Assembly (NCBI GenBank): GCA_011009095.1
Contig: VTPC01000013.1
Span: 44,326-108,325, forward strand
DNA: 64,000 nucleotides
Direction of reading: 5' to 3'
Source of the DNA: Ignelater luminosus
Taxonomy: Eukaryota; Arthropoda; Insecta; Coleoptera; Elateridae
Shown: one piece after another, positions 1-12,900 of the stretch
How the letters are laid out: every line of letters begins with the position of its first letter
How positions within the stretch are numbered: the stretch's first letter is position 1
Notes under the pieces: model-generated
What the model was told of the DNA's origin: nothing
The model's input: the letters and a program-made list of their open reading frames with translations, nothing else
Database searches by the model: none
Program-made: the position numbers and the translations under genes

Positions 1-270
1 GTTTCATGCCAAATTTTACTGTTATTCACTTTGCCCTGGTACCATATCTACTTTACCCGGGGTCTCGGGCAAAGTGGATAGTTAGCCATTTTTGTAAACT
101 TGGCTTATAACTAATAATTAAATTAGTATTAAGGGGAAATGTTATATAATCCTGTAAGTCCTTTAAATAAAGAATAATAATTTTAAATATTTGTTTCAAT
201 TTTTCCAGTTATAACTAAACGACAATAACAAAAAATAGCTAAAGGTATTCACTTTGCCCGGGTTTCCCCT
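1..270. repeat. cluster of CACTTTGCCC motifs, possible transposon end
   Basis: Two forward copies of a TTCACTTTGCCC-like motif (near 26 and 246) and one inverted copy (GGGCAAAGTGGATA near 66) lie within 250 bases. The last copy runs into GGGTTTCCCC. Such GGGAAACCCGGGCAAAGTGA-like ends are common in insect repeats, but the rest of any element lies outside the window or has decayed. No coding match was seen, so the class is unknown. Confidence 0.25.
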
Positions 271-1980
271 AATTACCTAATGTAGTTATAATTGCATTGT
301 CCACTGGAACTTCAAATGCATATATTTCAAAAACTACACCTGATAGAAAAAAATATGCAAGTAGATTTGAATTCAGAATAAAAACTTACATAAGGATTAC
401 CTAGTTTTGTTTTAGAACCAAAAACTCTGTTAATCAGTGTTATATAGACAGTAAGAACAATAGCGATAATATTACTATAAAAACTAGCAATAGCAACTTT
501 ATTTCACAATGAACCAACTGGCAGGTTTTGACCAGTATGAGTGGATCATAGAACGCTGGTATTATGCAAATAGAAAATAATAGAAAATGGCCACCAGTCT
601 TGCTTATAGATGTCTTTCATCTAAGGAACTAACTGAAATTATGGAGAAACTAGAATAAACTTTTCAGTAGAGACCAAACAGTTTTGCCATGACTCAACAA
701 AATCCTTAATAAATAACTTTGTACCTGCACTAACACTCAGTAATTCATTTTTTATCTACCAGCTTATTAAAACGATATTGACAAGTTTATTAAACAGCCT
801 TTGAAGGAAGGCACTTAATTATAATTATAATATTTTCTAGTAACCACATCGTTTTACGCAAATTCTTGTAGTTGTTAAGCTTTAGTTTTGCACTAAATCC
901 TTTCTAACCTACATTCAGTGCAAAAAGCGACCTCAGCCTTGCTTCGTCTAATAAAAAAACATCTCTCTAAGCGACGGTTTTTAGGTAACGGTAGTTTGAG
1001 GAACTTTGTTTTGAAACATTTGTAGTGTGTTGATGGCATTACCAGAAACTTCGTTGAGTACATTATAATAAATCTCAAGGGAGCTTTTCTAAATTAGTAA
1101 AAACTTTTAGAATTTAGTTTCTTACAAGTATAACAATAAATTTATTTAATTTTTGTTCTTAACTTATTGCTGCGGAATATTATAAATAGAAGGTATAATT
1201 TGGTTGGTGTATTCCCATCTGCTGATTAAACGGAGTTGAAATTGCTTTTAATGTGAATACATTTACTTAGTAATTGATAAGATTCAAAAGTTTAGACATA
1301 AAACCATTTACAATAGCAGATGTCTGACATTTTGAAATATGAAGTTTATCAGTTTGTGGCATTTTCCACTGATTACAGATGTTAAAACAAACTATAAAGT
1401 GGGGCCTAAAATAGTGTTTCAGTTTACGGTTTAGGTGCGGGATTAAAATTGTCGACTTGATTAAAGAGTAAAGTAAGAGATACCCACGTAACTGCAACTC
1501 TTACAAATAATGACATAATTATATAAGTGAAATTTGAACTGATCTCTTCTCAGAACTGTAATCTGAAGAATGGGCGTCACATCGCATCGTGCACATTAAT
1601 GTAATTACTGCTGACATCTTCTGAATTTTATTATGAAATTATTCTCAAACTTTTTTGAAACTCATAATGGGATTTAGATAATTTTTTGAAATAATTTTCA
1701 GTTTTAACCCTCAACAAACATCGAAGTTAATGCTATTGTGACTTTGCACAGAAATCTTGTCTTCGAATTTCTATTAGTGCCGTCTTTAGCTTACTAAGAT
1801 AGCGTAATTTATTACCACCCCACCACAAAACAATCATCATTAGAAACTATACAAGGTACATTTATTTTTTCAGCAAACTTCAAATTAGTACAGTAAATTC
1901 ATAGAAATTCTTTGCAAAAGATTAGGTAGTTTTGAATTTTTGATATGTTATTTGGTTATGGACTGTGATAAAAAGTCCAA
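271..1980. other. unassigned AT-rich DNA
   Basis: I see no convincing gene, RNA or element ends here. The short open frames (for example on the minus strand at 893-1078 and 1267-1497) have no recognisable domain and are of the length expected by chance in AT-rich DNA. Confidence 0.5.
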
Positions 1981-2289
1981 GTTTGTGACCTCTGTGCACC
2001 ACCTGAAACCGCGCCACCTCAAAACAAGCGCTAATTTTGGCACTTTTTTCAGTTTTTGCCGAATACCTTGAAAACGAAGCGCTTTTTACAAAAAAGCATC
2101 TTTCTTAAAGCAGACTAGATTTGCTATCACTTGAGCACAGAACAGATCTGTATGTTTAGTAGTTTCTGAGATATAGCCTTTCAAAGAATGGCTATTTTTC
2201 AAAAATCCGCTAAAATTTTTATAAGTTTGCTTATATTGCAGAAATATCTCTTCAACTACCACTTTTACGAACAAAATCCAAGAGCATTT

Positions 2290-3750
2290 AATTATCAATA
2301 ATTTAAGTACTGAATGATTTTTGTACGCCAAATGAGTAGTTGCGTGCTGTTGTCACATGACTGTCCAAGGCGTGGTGTGTATAGATAAGAACAGTTGAGC
2401 GCTACGTTTCTGCAACCACGTGCATTTCTACACCTTTTCTTGCACTTGCATGAAATAAATTTAAGCAAGGATTGTAGAGCCGCTTGTCTGTCATTTTTGG
2501 TAGGAGAGGGACCCAAACTTGTAGCAACCCATCCCCATTCAAAAGGATTTTTGTCTTTTCCCAACCATGTCGGCACTTGGTAGCAAGTTCTCAGACTTCA
2601 CCCCTTTCACATTTCTGGAAATATACGTTTTTGATTTTCTGAAATGTTAATACAGTAAGTAGGACCAGTAGGCGTATATTTTCACCAGCCACAAAAACTG
2701 TATGGTAAAGAGCACTCAAATAATTTGCATATTCTCTGGCCTGGAATACCGCAAAGCTTTTTGAAACGTATCTTTCTACAGATCAATAAGCTTTTGCTTG
2801 TTGCTGTCATTTGACAAAAGGTTTTCTTGAAGAAGGTGAACTGTTCATTAAATACGATGTCAGGACATATATTTCTCCTCTTTCGGAGAATGCGTTCTGA
2901 GCTTTTGTGCTCTTCTCACTCCCTTCCACTGGATAACCATCAAAAACGACAGCTACGTGTTTGCCATAATTTTACCAAGATATTCCAAGTAGGTAGCAGC
3001 TATAGTACTAACACTTGCATTGCCTGCCATACTACCTTGTAGAGCAGATGGCCATCGTCAACCACCACAAATGTACCATCCCATTGAATTTAATTTTTGT
3101 TGATGGGGATAAATGAATGGTATAGAGTAGATTTTGTCCCTTTACTGATTCCCTCTTCAAAAGAAATTCAGATCGGCAACGGAGATAATTCGTAACTTAA
3201 GAAGTTCCTCAGATTCTCATCCAACTGTATAAAAAATTGTGGGGGGATCAATGGTAATTCTTTCTCACTCTCATACTATATGAAGCAGGAGTCGTGACCT
3301 TGTTCTTGCGTTTGAATGGCACCTTTTGAAAGTTGCCACCAACTATTCCTGACATTTCTTTCTTGTTAGCTAAATGGCAATTAACACCTTCCTCTTCCAC
3401 TATTCCAGAGCTCATGGATATCAGGGAATCAAGAGTGGGGAGCGGAGGGTGCAGATTAAACCATTGCCTCAGCTTGTTGACTTTGTTATTGTCTTGGTCT
3501 ATGCGAGAAGGCCTTGTATCCACATGCTGCTCAGAGGTCGCAAAGGTGAGATTGCAGTAACTCTCAATTTTATCACAAATATTCTATAGTTGTACCATGC
3601 CAAGATTTCACCGGGTGAGAACAGCGCCTGTAATGCCTCAACTATGGGTGAGGCCTTCTGAACTCTTCATGTTTTTCATGAGTGTCTGCTCGATGATCAC
3701 ATCTGATCAAATACCACTCCAGAAATTGTAAAATATATATACTGTATCTT
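2290..3750 (-). pseudogene. relic of a repeat-borne protein with cysteine-rich (CXC-like) tail
   Basis: Read on the minus strand, scattered frames match, in order, a protein that I recall as an uncharacterised multicopy protein in arthropod genomes. The blocks are a QTLMKNMKSSEGLTHS-like start (about 3700), a TSEQHVDTRPSRID block (about 3520), an LPTLDSLISMSSGIV and NCHLA block (3450-3370), an FKRKNKV block (3300), a tract resembling the family's FDGY and LLVLLT region (2950-2650), then WLGKDKNPFEWGW at about 2570. A cysteine-rich tail with CKCKKRC, GCR and GQSC follows at 2450-2350. The tail resembles CXC (tesmin-type) DNA-binding repeats. Order and spacing are right for one old copy, clearly broken in several places. 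The mobile-element class is not known to me; I treat it as a fossil. The AT-rich stretch at 1985-2290 may be its 3' trailer. Confidence 0.6.
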
Positions 3751-3863
3751 GGAAAATACTAAACACACAGATCTCATTCTGTGCTTGAATTATCGCAAAG
3801 TTAGTCTACTTTCAAAAAGAAAATCAATACTGTTTGTGTAAAATGCTCTTTTTTGTACAGATT

Positions 3864-6143
3864 GTATGCACGAGTCCCGTCAAGACCAATGGCTGATGTT
3901 AAATCCCGTAGCTCATGCCGCAGATGGAGTGGATTCTCAAATGAACTTACCTAAGCACACACAAAGAAAAGCTCACCGATTTCCAAAACTCTTACTAGAC
4001 TCATAGATGTTCACAAAAGAGGGCGCCAGCAGTCGTAGATTAAAGGGTTCTGATGGTCGGTCACGCGACTACTCGTGAATCCGACACCCTGTATATAGGC
4101 TTCTTGCGAAACCTCACCCTGTGTATAACTTACCTCGTGGAAGCTTTATTAAAATTATCTCTAACGTTTCACAATCGAGACTCAACACAAAATAAACTAT
4201 ATAAACATGTGATTTGTCTTAAATAATTTTGCCTAGGAAGTCCTCTCAAAGCTTCCTTCTTTTAAAATAATCAAAAAGAAATACAAATTAGTATTAACTT
4301 TTCTCTAGAACAAAGGTATGTAAACTTTAAGAAAAATTTAAAATAAACACCACCGTGCTTTTTAATAGCCAAAGAAACAAAAAAACAAAATTAACGCTGC
4401 TTCGTCTGGACCAGGAATCCACTTACAAAAAAAAAATAAAATACAAATAATAGACGTTTCTTGCATTTATTAATAAACGATAATAAAAAAATGAATTAAA
4501 CGCACAAACAAGAATATAAAAATAACAAAATAACACTACAAAAAAATGTCAATAAATGGTGTGAATTAATTTCTTTACTGGAGAACAAAGTTGAGAAAAT
4601 AATGAGAAAATAAAAATAAAAACAAGTTATTACAATAAACAAAAAGAAATGATTCTGTTACGTTAAAGTTTCAAAATATGAAACAAAAGATCAAAATTCA
4701 AATATTAAGTTAATTTAACCAAGATAATCTTGACAATAAATTTTTAAGTAGCAACAAATAAACTTTATATCAAATAACCAAGAAACGGTAGCCAAAAGGT
4801 ACTAATTATGTTGCAACAATTCAACAAACACCAGCTAAAATTACCTGGGAACGTTCCTGTTACAAATTAGTTAAAAATATTCATCATAAATATCATAGTT
4901 CTATAAGAAAATAAGAAGTTAATCTTGTCTAAGCAAGGTTTTTGTACGAAATGTTTCACAAATTCAAAGTTCTCCTAGTCTTTCACCAAGTGAAACAACC
5001 ATTCAAAGCTTAAATAACAAAACAAAATAGGTCTTTCTTACGTATAAATGAAATCTTTCTTCCAGATGGTATGTGCAGGTCTCTGATTCCCAACGACAGC
5101 AGACCATCCAGATGATATACGGCGCAAAATTTCACAATCGCCGGGTCTCACCAATGTTTAAGAAAACTTAAGTTCCAAGGAACAATCACTTCTATTAACG
5201 TTAAACGAGAAACACAAAAACAAAATCCAAGTGTTTATACACAAAGTTTAAAATTGAAACCACTTTGAGTCTCGAATGCTCTTTGATTTATTTAATCTAT
5301 TAGGTTCACGGAGCTTCCAAGGTGTATTACACACAGTTCGATTCTTCACGGGGCGGGCAGTTTCTGTTCTCAACAGACCATTAAACGTTGCACCAAAGGG
5401 ACCAAAATTCTTGCGTTTCTACCCTCTACAAGTTTTATTTCCTGGCAAATACCAGCGTAACTTTAGATGAAGCTGAACCGCTTCGCACAATAACAACTAT
5501 TGGAAGTATCACTTTTTGGCAAACAAACCGATTTTCTTCCGTGAATAACACGACAAAGACCCAACGAAACCCGGATTTCTTGAGTCCGATCTCTCTCTTT
5601 CTTATACTAAGAGAATCGCTTAACTTGAATTAGGTTTGTAACCATTTAAGGGTTTGTAGAGGCAACGCCGAAAAATATGCCCGCACGTCGATTCGAGTAC
5701 GCAGCTACCAACGTAATCCCTATTCTCTCTGCGTCTCCTGTCACGCAGCTTGCGCTTACCGGAGTGGGGTTGGGAAGCCAGATGCACGACCTAACAGGTC
5801 AAAATGCTAGTATTCTTATGAGGCAATAAAAAATTCCACTCCATAGATTTTCAGCCTGAACCTGACTTAACAGAGACCGTGTGACTCCAGCATTCGCGAC
5901 TAAGATTCCAGGAATCTTTTATTTACGTCTGGATCTTGATATTGGAAAAATAACAAAAGGCACGTCTGCTGCAGCTCAGAAGTCGAGACCACAAAGTTAT
6001 CAATTCTATGAAATAAAATTTTAACAAACATTCGTTTATAGGACGGAACAATTTAAATATTACGCGTCAGAAAAACAAATATCTGAACGAAATTGAAAGA
6101 CAGGGGCGGATTTAGTGGGAATTTTAAAATAACATTACAAGAT
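3864..6143 (+). repeat. left arm of the 6 kb palindrome
   Basis: Left arm, about 2.28 kb. It contains a doubled motif near 4090-4130, CACCCTGTATATAG followed by CACCCTGTGTATA. The A-rich tract at 4370-4700 is matched by the T-rich tract of the other arm at 9120-9370. The inner end, CAGGGGCGGATTTAGTG at 6101, is also a hAT-like terminus and is mirrored at 7824-7840. Confidence 0.7.
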
Positions 6144-6164
6144 TCACTGGACTAAATTAGTCTA

Positions 6165-6232
6165 TAAGCGACCGAGTGGTTTTGCCTTCCACCCGTTGTT
6201 TAAAGATGGAGGTTGTCGGGTTTTTCAGATAG
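6165..6232 (+). repeat. possible tRNA-like SINE head
   Basis: AAGCGACCGAGTGGTTTTGC resembles a tRNA D-arm/A-box, and GGTTGTCGGGTTTTTCAG about 45 bases downstream resembles a decayed T-arm/B-box. No acceptor stem closes, so this is not a working tRNA gene. Confidence 0.25.
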
Positions 6233-6299
6233 AATTCTTCTTTGACTCTAGCTATCGTTCAGCTTGCTTTTATGAGTTTTTGGTTGATCTTGTTGCCTT

Positions 6300-7700
6300 C
6301 AGCGGATATTTTCGTGGTTTAATCTATTACCTACCGCAAATTTTGCAAGTACATCACAAAAAATAGGACATCTAAAGTCTGGTAAGTCCATGTCGTTATA
6401 AATAAACAATATTAGTTACTAACTTTTAAGCTGTGTGCGTCGACTTAAAGCTCATTGGGTATAGTGTAATCGAAGAAAGGGCCAGCGCGGCTAGTACGCA
6501 GCAATAAACACCGAACAACCGTTTTTCGACGTCGAGTTTAACGTGACCAGTACTTGAAAAGGTTATTATTTGGGTTCTTTATAGGCTTCTCTGATTCTAA
6601 TACCATTTATCAATCGTATTGGTAAACCGAGGTAAACATTTTGTTACAACTATTTTCCATTTGTTCGGTTTCATAGAAAAGTAGCTAATGCCTAAGCAAA
6701 GCAGGTGTTTGATAGATAATCCGAACACTATATCATTAGTTCTTATATACAAAAAAACGTAACATAATCTCTTCTAGTTTTTACAATTTAACCAATTCAT
6801 GTCATAGGTCAAACTTGTTTATTTAGCTCCTTCTGCTAGGCTTCTTGCAAATTTTGATCTAAAGGAATGTAACGTCAATTATATAGCAACATTTATGGTT
6901 TTTATTAATTGCTAGCTTATCTGGGTTATTGTGCAGTACGATTCTATCGGCTATGATAGCCAAATCTCAATCCATTGGGTAAGTGTATTTCTCTTAAGTA
7001 GTAGAGCCTGGTGAATAATCTTAGCAACATTATTACGTCTTTCTAGATGTTTTCTTAGCACTAAGTATGAGCAGCGAACTAAAAAATGTTGAATGATCTC
7101 ATGTTAGTTTCTGCACTGTTTACACCTTGTATTCATGTTTTTTCTAAGATATATATTTTTTGTGAGATCTAGCTGAAACTACTTAATGTTATATTGCAAC
7201 AATGGCCTCTCCTCAGTTTCCACAAACAGAACTGGTATCATAAGACATGTAAGAGAAGCTGCCTATTCGGCGTCTTGTTATTTTAAGGTCATTCTTTATC
7301 ACCAATGATTCCAATCAGGAGGTGGTTCATTGACTGTGCATGTGCTTCTGCTAGTTTAAAAGTGAGTAGCTATAATTCTTAACAAGGTTTTCCACATGTC
7401 CCCTAGATGTCGACTTCGTAAAGTCTATTTAGCGACGCATTTGGATGATGTGCGCAGTGCTGATTTAACATAATTCCTGTGCTACAATCTAACGCTGGTA
7501 GATCTGTATCAGATCATTTTAGGACTATTATAAATGACTACAAGCAATGCTCCTTGTTAATTGCAGTCATTTCATTCTTTGATTTTCATGATATGCTTTA
7601 CAGGATTTTGCATTTTTTATGACTTTGTGTTCTATTTTTAACGCTTGCTGCATTCCTAGATACTTGTAGGTAAGTTTTTTTATCTTTAGGTTGCTGATCT
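6300..7700 (-). pseudogene. 3' part of a LINE (C-terminal reverse-transcriptase region), degraded
   Basis: Minus-strand frames show KLTYKYLGMQQALKIEHK at about 7685, then TDLPALD and AHHPNASLNRLYEVDI at about 7490-7415. Further down, around 7110-6990, comes CKQC, IIQHFLVRCSYL and NNVAKIIHQAL. Known LINEs of the group with a YLGI, HHP, RLY and CRxC, HI, CxxL, IH signature show exactly this order after the RT core. The upstream RT and endonuclease are absent, so this is a 5'-truncated or cut-off copy. Several stops and frame changes are present. The exact clade and the 3' end (placed near 6300) are uncertain. Confidence 0.6.
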
Positions 7701-7801
7701 CTATTTGATGCGATTTTCTACAGGTAGTTTCTTTTTTCTACGTGTATCTAACGCTGCACATTTGTCTAACCTAGTGGTTCTCAAGCTCTTTTTATATATT
7801 C

Positions 7802-9938
7802 TGTAATGTTATTTTAAAATTCACACTAAATCCGCCCCTGTTTTTCAATTTCGTTCGGATATTTGTTTTCTTGACGCGCAATATTTAAATTGTTTCATTA
7901 AACGAATGTTTGTTATAATGTTATTTTAAAGAATTAATATTTTCGTGGTCTCGACACCTAGACTCCAGTAGACGTGTCTTTCGTTGATTTCCAATATCAA
8001 ATTCCCAGAATCATTAGTTGCAATATTGCAGTCACACAGTCTCGGGGAAGTCAAATTTAAACTAGCGAATCTACAAGTAAAATGTTCCATTGTCGTATAA
8101 AGAGTATTAATGTCTTAATCTGTTAGGGTGTATATCCGACTTTTTAACCCAACTTCCGTAAGTACGAACTGCGTAACAAAAAAACGCAGAGGTTAGGCAT
8201 TACGTGGATACCTGTTGACTTGAACCAACGTGTGGTAATTTTCGACGTTTACCTCTACATCCCCTAATTGGATTCAAACCAAATTAAGTGAAGCGACGCT
8301 CTTAGAAAAAAAAGCGATCGGACTGGAGAAATCGTAATTTCTTCGTGTCAGAGACGCGCAATAGTCGCGGAAGAAAGTGGTTTGTTTGCCAACAGCAAGG
8401 CTTATAAATTTCGTTATCGTGGGGAATGTATAACCCAAATATAATTACGCTGGTGTCCTCCAGGAAGCAGAAATTGTAGAGGGTAGGAACGCAACCATTT
8501 TGGCCCCGTTGGTGTAGCATCTGTGTGTATACTACATTTTGGAAGCTCCGCAAAATTTTAATAGTGCTTGAGACTCAAAGATTTTCGTTTATAAAATTGT
8601 GTGTAAACGCCTGGATTTTGTTTTAATGTTTTTTTTGTGATTAACGTAAAATAAGTGGTTGTTCTTCGAAATTAAAGTTTTCTCAATTACTGGATCTAGC
8701 TGCCTTTCGTCGGAAAACAGAGGTCTGCACATACCTTCTGGAAGAAAGAATTCCTGTATGAGTAAGAAAGAAAACCTGCTATGTTTTATTATATGAATTT
8801 TAATGTTTAAAGACTAGGAGAACGTCGAACTTTGTAAAATATTTTATACGAAAATTTTGCTTAAATAGGATCAGTTTCGTATTGTTTTATTGAATCATAA
8901 TTTTTCCAAGTAACTTTTTAACTAATTTGTAACAGGAACATTCCCAGGTAATTTTAACTGGTGTTTGATAAATTGTTGCAACAAAATTACTAACTTGGCA
9001 ATCATTTCTTTGTTCTTAAATGTAAAGTTCAGTTGTCAATATTTAACAATTTATGGTCAAGTTTACCTTAGTCGGATTAATTAATATTTGGATTTTGATC
9101 TTTTGTGTTCTATTTTAAAATTTTAACGTAACAGAATCATTTCGCTTTGTTTATTGTAATAATTTGTTTTTCTTATAGTTTGTTTCTGTTTTTATTATTT
9201 TATCGACTCTGTTCTCCAAACAGAAATTAATTTATGCCTCTTATTGATATTCTTTTGTAGTGCTATTTTGTTATTGTTTTTGTATTTTTGTTTGTGTGTG
9301 ATTCATTTTTTTATTATCATTATTGTTTTAATAAATGTAAGTAAGGTCGACTTTTTGTATTTTTGTTTCTGTAAGTGGATCTCTGGTGCAGGCGAAGCAG
9401 CTTAATTTCATTATTTTGTTCTTTCGGCTATGAAAAAGCACGTAGTGTATATTCCAAATTTCAATTATAGACTAGATATCTTTGCTCAAGAGAGGAGTAA
9501 ATATTGAATTAGAATTTCTCTCTTGTATCGTCTTAAAAGGAGGAAGTCTTCAGAGGACTTCCTTAGCAAAATTAAGTAAGACAAATCAAGTGCTTATACA
9601 GTGTTTATTTTGTATATTGGGTCCCATTGGTGAAACGTCAGAGCGAGTTTTAATAGAGCTTCCACGAGGTAAGTTACACACAGAGTGAGGTTTCGTAAGA
9701 GGCCTATATACGGGGTGTCGGATTCACGAGTAGTCGCGTGACCGACCATCAGAACCCTTCGATCTACGACTGCTGGCGCCCTCTTTTACGACCATCTATT
9801 AGTTTAATAAGAGTTTTGGAAAACGGTGAGCTTCTCTTTGTGAGAGATTAGCCAAGTTTATTTGAGAATTCACCCCATCTGCGGCATGAGCTACGGGATT
9901 TAACATCTACCATTGGTCTGGACGGGACTTGTGCATAC
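7802..9938 (-). repeat. right arm of the 6 kb palindrome
   Basis: Inverted partner of the left arm, about 2.14 kb. It carries the inverse of the doubled CACCCTGTATATA motif near 9690-9715 and a consensus-like 5' splice site, GAGGTAAGT, at about 9667 on the plus strand. The splice-like site could be chance. Confidence 0.7.
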
Positions 9939-9960
9939 CTTTGAGCACTGGCCCGTTACA

Positions 9961-12900
9961 ATTTCTCCTTTTTTTGTTCTGGATAAACTCACGTCTTCTT
10001 AGTTAATTCTTAGGTAGACGCTGCTATAGGTAGCACTATTTGTAAGTTACTGTTTACGTACCTACTTAAAGGAGATTTATGTTTAAATTATTTTTGCTGC
10101 AAAACCTGCTATATTAGTAAAGCTTTGGACAAGTTGCATATCTTGACGCCGCAACATACTTACTCTATCGATCAGTAGTATTGGCAAAATTCACAAATCA
10201 ACAGATGGCTCTGAATTTTGTAAATATGGGGGAAAAGTGAGCAATAGCTATAATTTGCGTTACCAATGCTGGAGAGAAACCTACATCAGACAATTTTATA
10301 ACCAGGAATCTGCAGATGACCAGGTCATCTAAATAGGAGGTTTCTCTGCAAAGAAATTTAAGACAAAATGAGGGGACGTTTACCAGTGGGCAAGATAAAA
10401 AACTACTTAGAGCTGATGATTGACAAAGAACTGTTATTCATAATACATTGTAAAAAGCTGTGGAGAAATATAATAAAGGAAATCCTATAGGGCAATAATA
10501 ATATGTCAAAAGATTTGAAAATCCCATGTCTGTATATTTAGAATAATGAACATATTCAACATATATTTTTGATATTTGTATGCAGGGCAGAGATACTAAA
10601 GTTAATGACAAGTTGAACATATTGAAAGTGTTAGTTATTATAGAACAGTTAATTACACACAATATTTTCTTGGTTGCTTGGTAATCATGCATTTTCCTTC
10701 AAATTGTCCGTAAAAAACAAATGTTCCATCTTGATGTACGAGTTTTTATTTAATGTATATCTGTAAGTACTACTTTGCAACATGTGACTTAATAGATTTA
10801 AAGATAGACAGAACCATAACGGGTTCAAACTATTTCTTTAAAAAATTCCCCTCCGAATTGGAAGTTTTTTGTGTGGTAAAAAGTAAATTTTTTAATATCG
10901 TTTTAGCAACCAAGTAAAAGGCACCAAATTGACAGCTTTTGCAGCAATCAACCCAAGCTATTGACAGATTTCTAGAGAAGGCTTTTGCTTGGCCGATTAC
11001 CACGCAGTCTTTAATTAAGCATTCCTTGAATCAACAGATAAAACAATATTTTCACAGAGATGTAATCTGACCTTACGAGATATTGATCTAAATACGATTT
11101 CTTGTTAGAAGGCAGATAGAAACCAGATAGCTCTTTCAGTTAGAAATTTCTAATAATTTTTTAACTGTCTAATTTTGCATCTGATGCGGTCCTGCTGCCG
11201 TCCAGGTTAGAACTCTTGGCAAAAGATGTTATTCATTAGTACATTTTTATTTTCAATTCAATACTTTTTGTTGTGATAATTAAGAGGATTAGATGAAGTG
11301 ATATTCCAAAAGCAAGGTATACTGTTGTAGGTAAATTTGATTGTCGGTTTGCTGATTGTTGTGTTAGTGATCTATAGAATAATTACCGATCTGTATTGTC
11401 TAATCCTCTCTCCCTATGCTATGATAGTTTAGTTTAACCCATCGTGTGTCTGTAGTTTTTAAAATCATCTAAGATCTCTTCTTTGATAATTGCACTTTTA
11501 GCTACTTTCGATTTAAACTTTTGGTTGGCCTGTTGTGGATTTTAAGGTATATCACAAGAGGTCCGATTTTTTTCTTAAGATTGACTATTTTTTCTTCTAA
11601 TTTTTTTTTCTATATAGGAAGGTTTGTATAGTTTGGTTTTTCCAGGGGGTGAATTTTCATGGTTGCAGTTGCAACAGTTTGAACTGCGCAATACAGAAGG
11701 TAATGGATCAAATTATCGTTTGCCTAATTAAAAAATTATATTTTATACGATGAATTCTCTCTACTACATCATCAGTATGTTTTTTTGCAGTTTTTGTTCT
11801 TCTATATTATTGTAATTACTTGGTTGTTCTTGATTTTTGATATCCAGTTTTCCTGAAGTGGAGTTTAAACGCCATTCACTTCAGCCGTAACTGGGATGTT
11901 TATGCTATCTTTACAAACGATGCGTGTTGCTTCAAGAATAGCAGATTTGCTTACAATCAGTACAATTTGTACCGTTTATCTTTGCCTCCGTTACATGTGT
12001 TGTATTTAATTTGTGCTTTCGATGTGTTCTTGAATTTCTTTTAATAACGATGACTTCACACTGAGAGGCTGATTAATTCTTGTTGTGAGTTTTTTTTTTA
12101 AAATTAATTTAAAGTTGACGAATTTTTTTATTTTATTTATGGTAGCAAACGGGACACGGGGTATAATTCCTCAAACATTTACGTTTTTATGATTGCAGTA
12201 TGTTGACCTTTTACAGCTGTGACATGTATTGCTGGTTCATTTTACTTAACTATAGATCTTGTTAGCAATTTGATAAGGTTTGGATTGGTAATTTACATTC
12301 CACTTTAAATTATTACGTCTCAACTTTCATTACGTTTCATCTTTGTATTCAGATACGTGACCAGATGTAATTTGGTTATGTAAATTCTTACTTGTTTATT
12401 TTTTAAGGGTAGCCCATATGTAGTTGATTTTTGTTTTTGGCATAACCAAAATAAATTGAAGTTTGGATTTCTAGACCAGTTCATTTGTAAAACTTATTCG
12501 GGTTCATTTCTACTATAATTGTAATTTACGATTATGTTCTTGTGAAATTTGGGATTTTATCGGTTGCTACTTTAATTATAAATTTTCTCTATTAAGAAAT
12601 TTTTATTTGCAAACATTGAATTAAATTGTGATACGTTTTATTGAAAGTTAAATCGCACAATTGAAGTAATCAGATTAACTTATTTAAAAGGGCATTTCTT
12701 TGAGGACTTGGATTAAATATTTTGTTTGACTTTTTTATTAGTATTATTTGAAATTTAATATATTTAAAAAATTTTACCAATAAATTGAACTTTGCTTATT
12801 AATTTTTTTTGCTGATTTTATTGACTACTCTTATTGTTCTTTGGATAATATTAAAATTTCTTGTAGTTGTTGTGTTTTCCCATGAGGAAATCTCGAGCCC

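Larger units (their letters stand above)
6101..7840. mobile_element. centre of the palindrome, possibly a hAT-like unit bounded by CAGGGGCGGATTTAGTG
   Basis: The string CAGGGGCGGATTTAGTG at 6101 reappears inverted at 7824-7840, with similarity running on for about 40 bases through GAATTTTAAAATAACATTACA. CAGGGGCGG ends are typical of hAT elements. The flanks are themselves inverted copies of each other, so an 8 bp direct target duplication cannot be shown, and these ends may simply be the innermost part of the palindrome arms. No hAT transposase was seen; the coding relic inside is LINE-derived. Confidence 0.3.
3864..9938. repeat. 6 kb imperfect palindrome (large inverted repeat with LINE-bearing centre)
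   Basis: The sequence from 3864 inward on the plus strand matches the sequence from 9938 inward on the minus strand. The outermost 300 bases agree at roughly 90 percent by eye, including GTATGCAC, AGTCCCGTC, GAGGGCGCCAGCAGTCGTAG and CGCGACTACTCGTGAATCC. Matching continues, with indels, to the inner ends near 6143 and 7802. Arms are about 2.28 and 2.14 kb and the centre about 1.66 kb. The short open frames at 5388-5633 (+) and 8302-8553 (-) are the two arm copies of one stretch and show no known domain. Just outside the right arm, a minus-strand TGTAACGGGCC (9960 downward) looks like a retroelement LTR start, but no LTR end or primer site is clear. It could be a foldback-type element, two inverted copies of one repeat, or an inverted duplication. 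Confidence 0.75.

Noticed and set aside
7772-7795. AGTGGTTCTCAAGCTC as a hAT end
   Set aside because: It resembles a known type of hAT terminus, but no inverted partner was found anywhere in the window.
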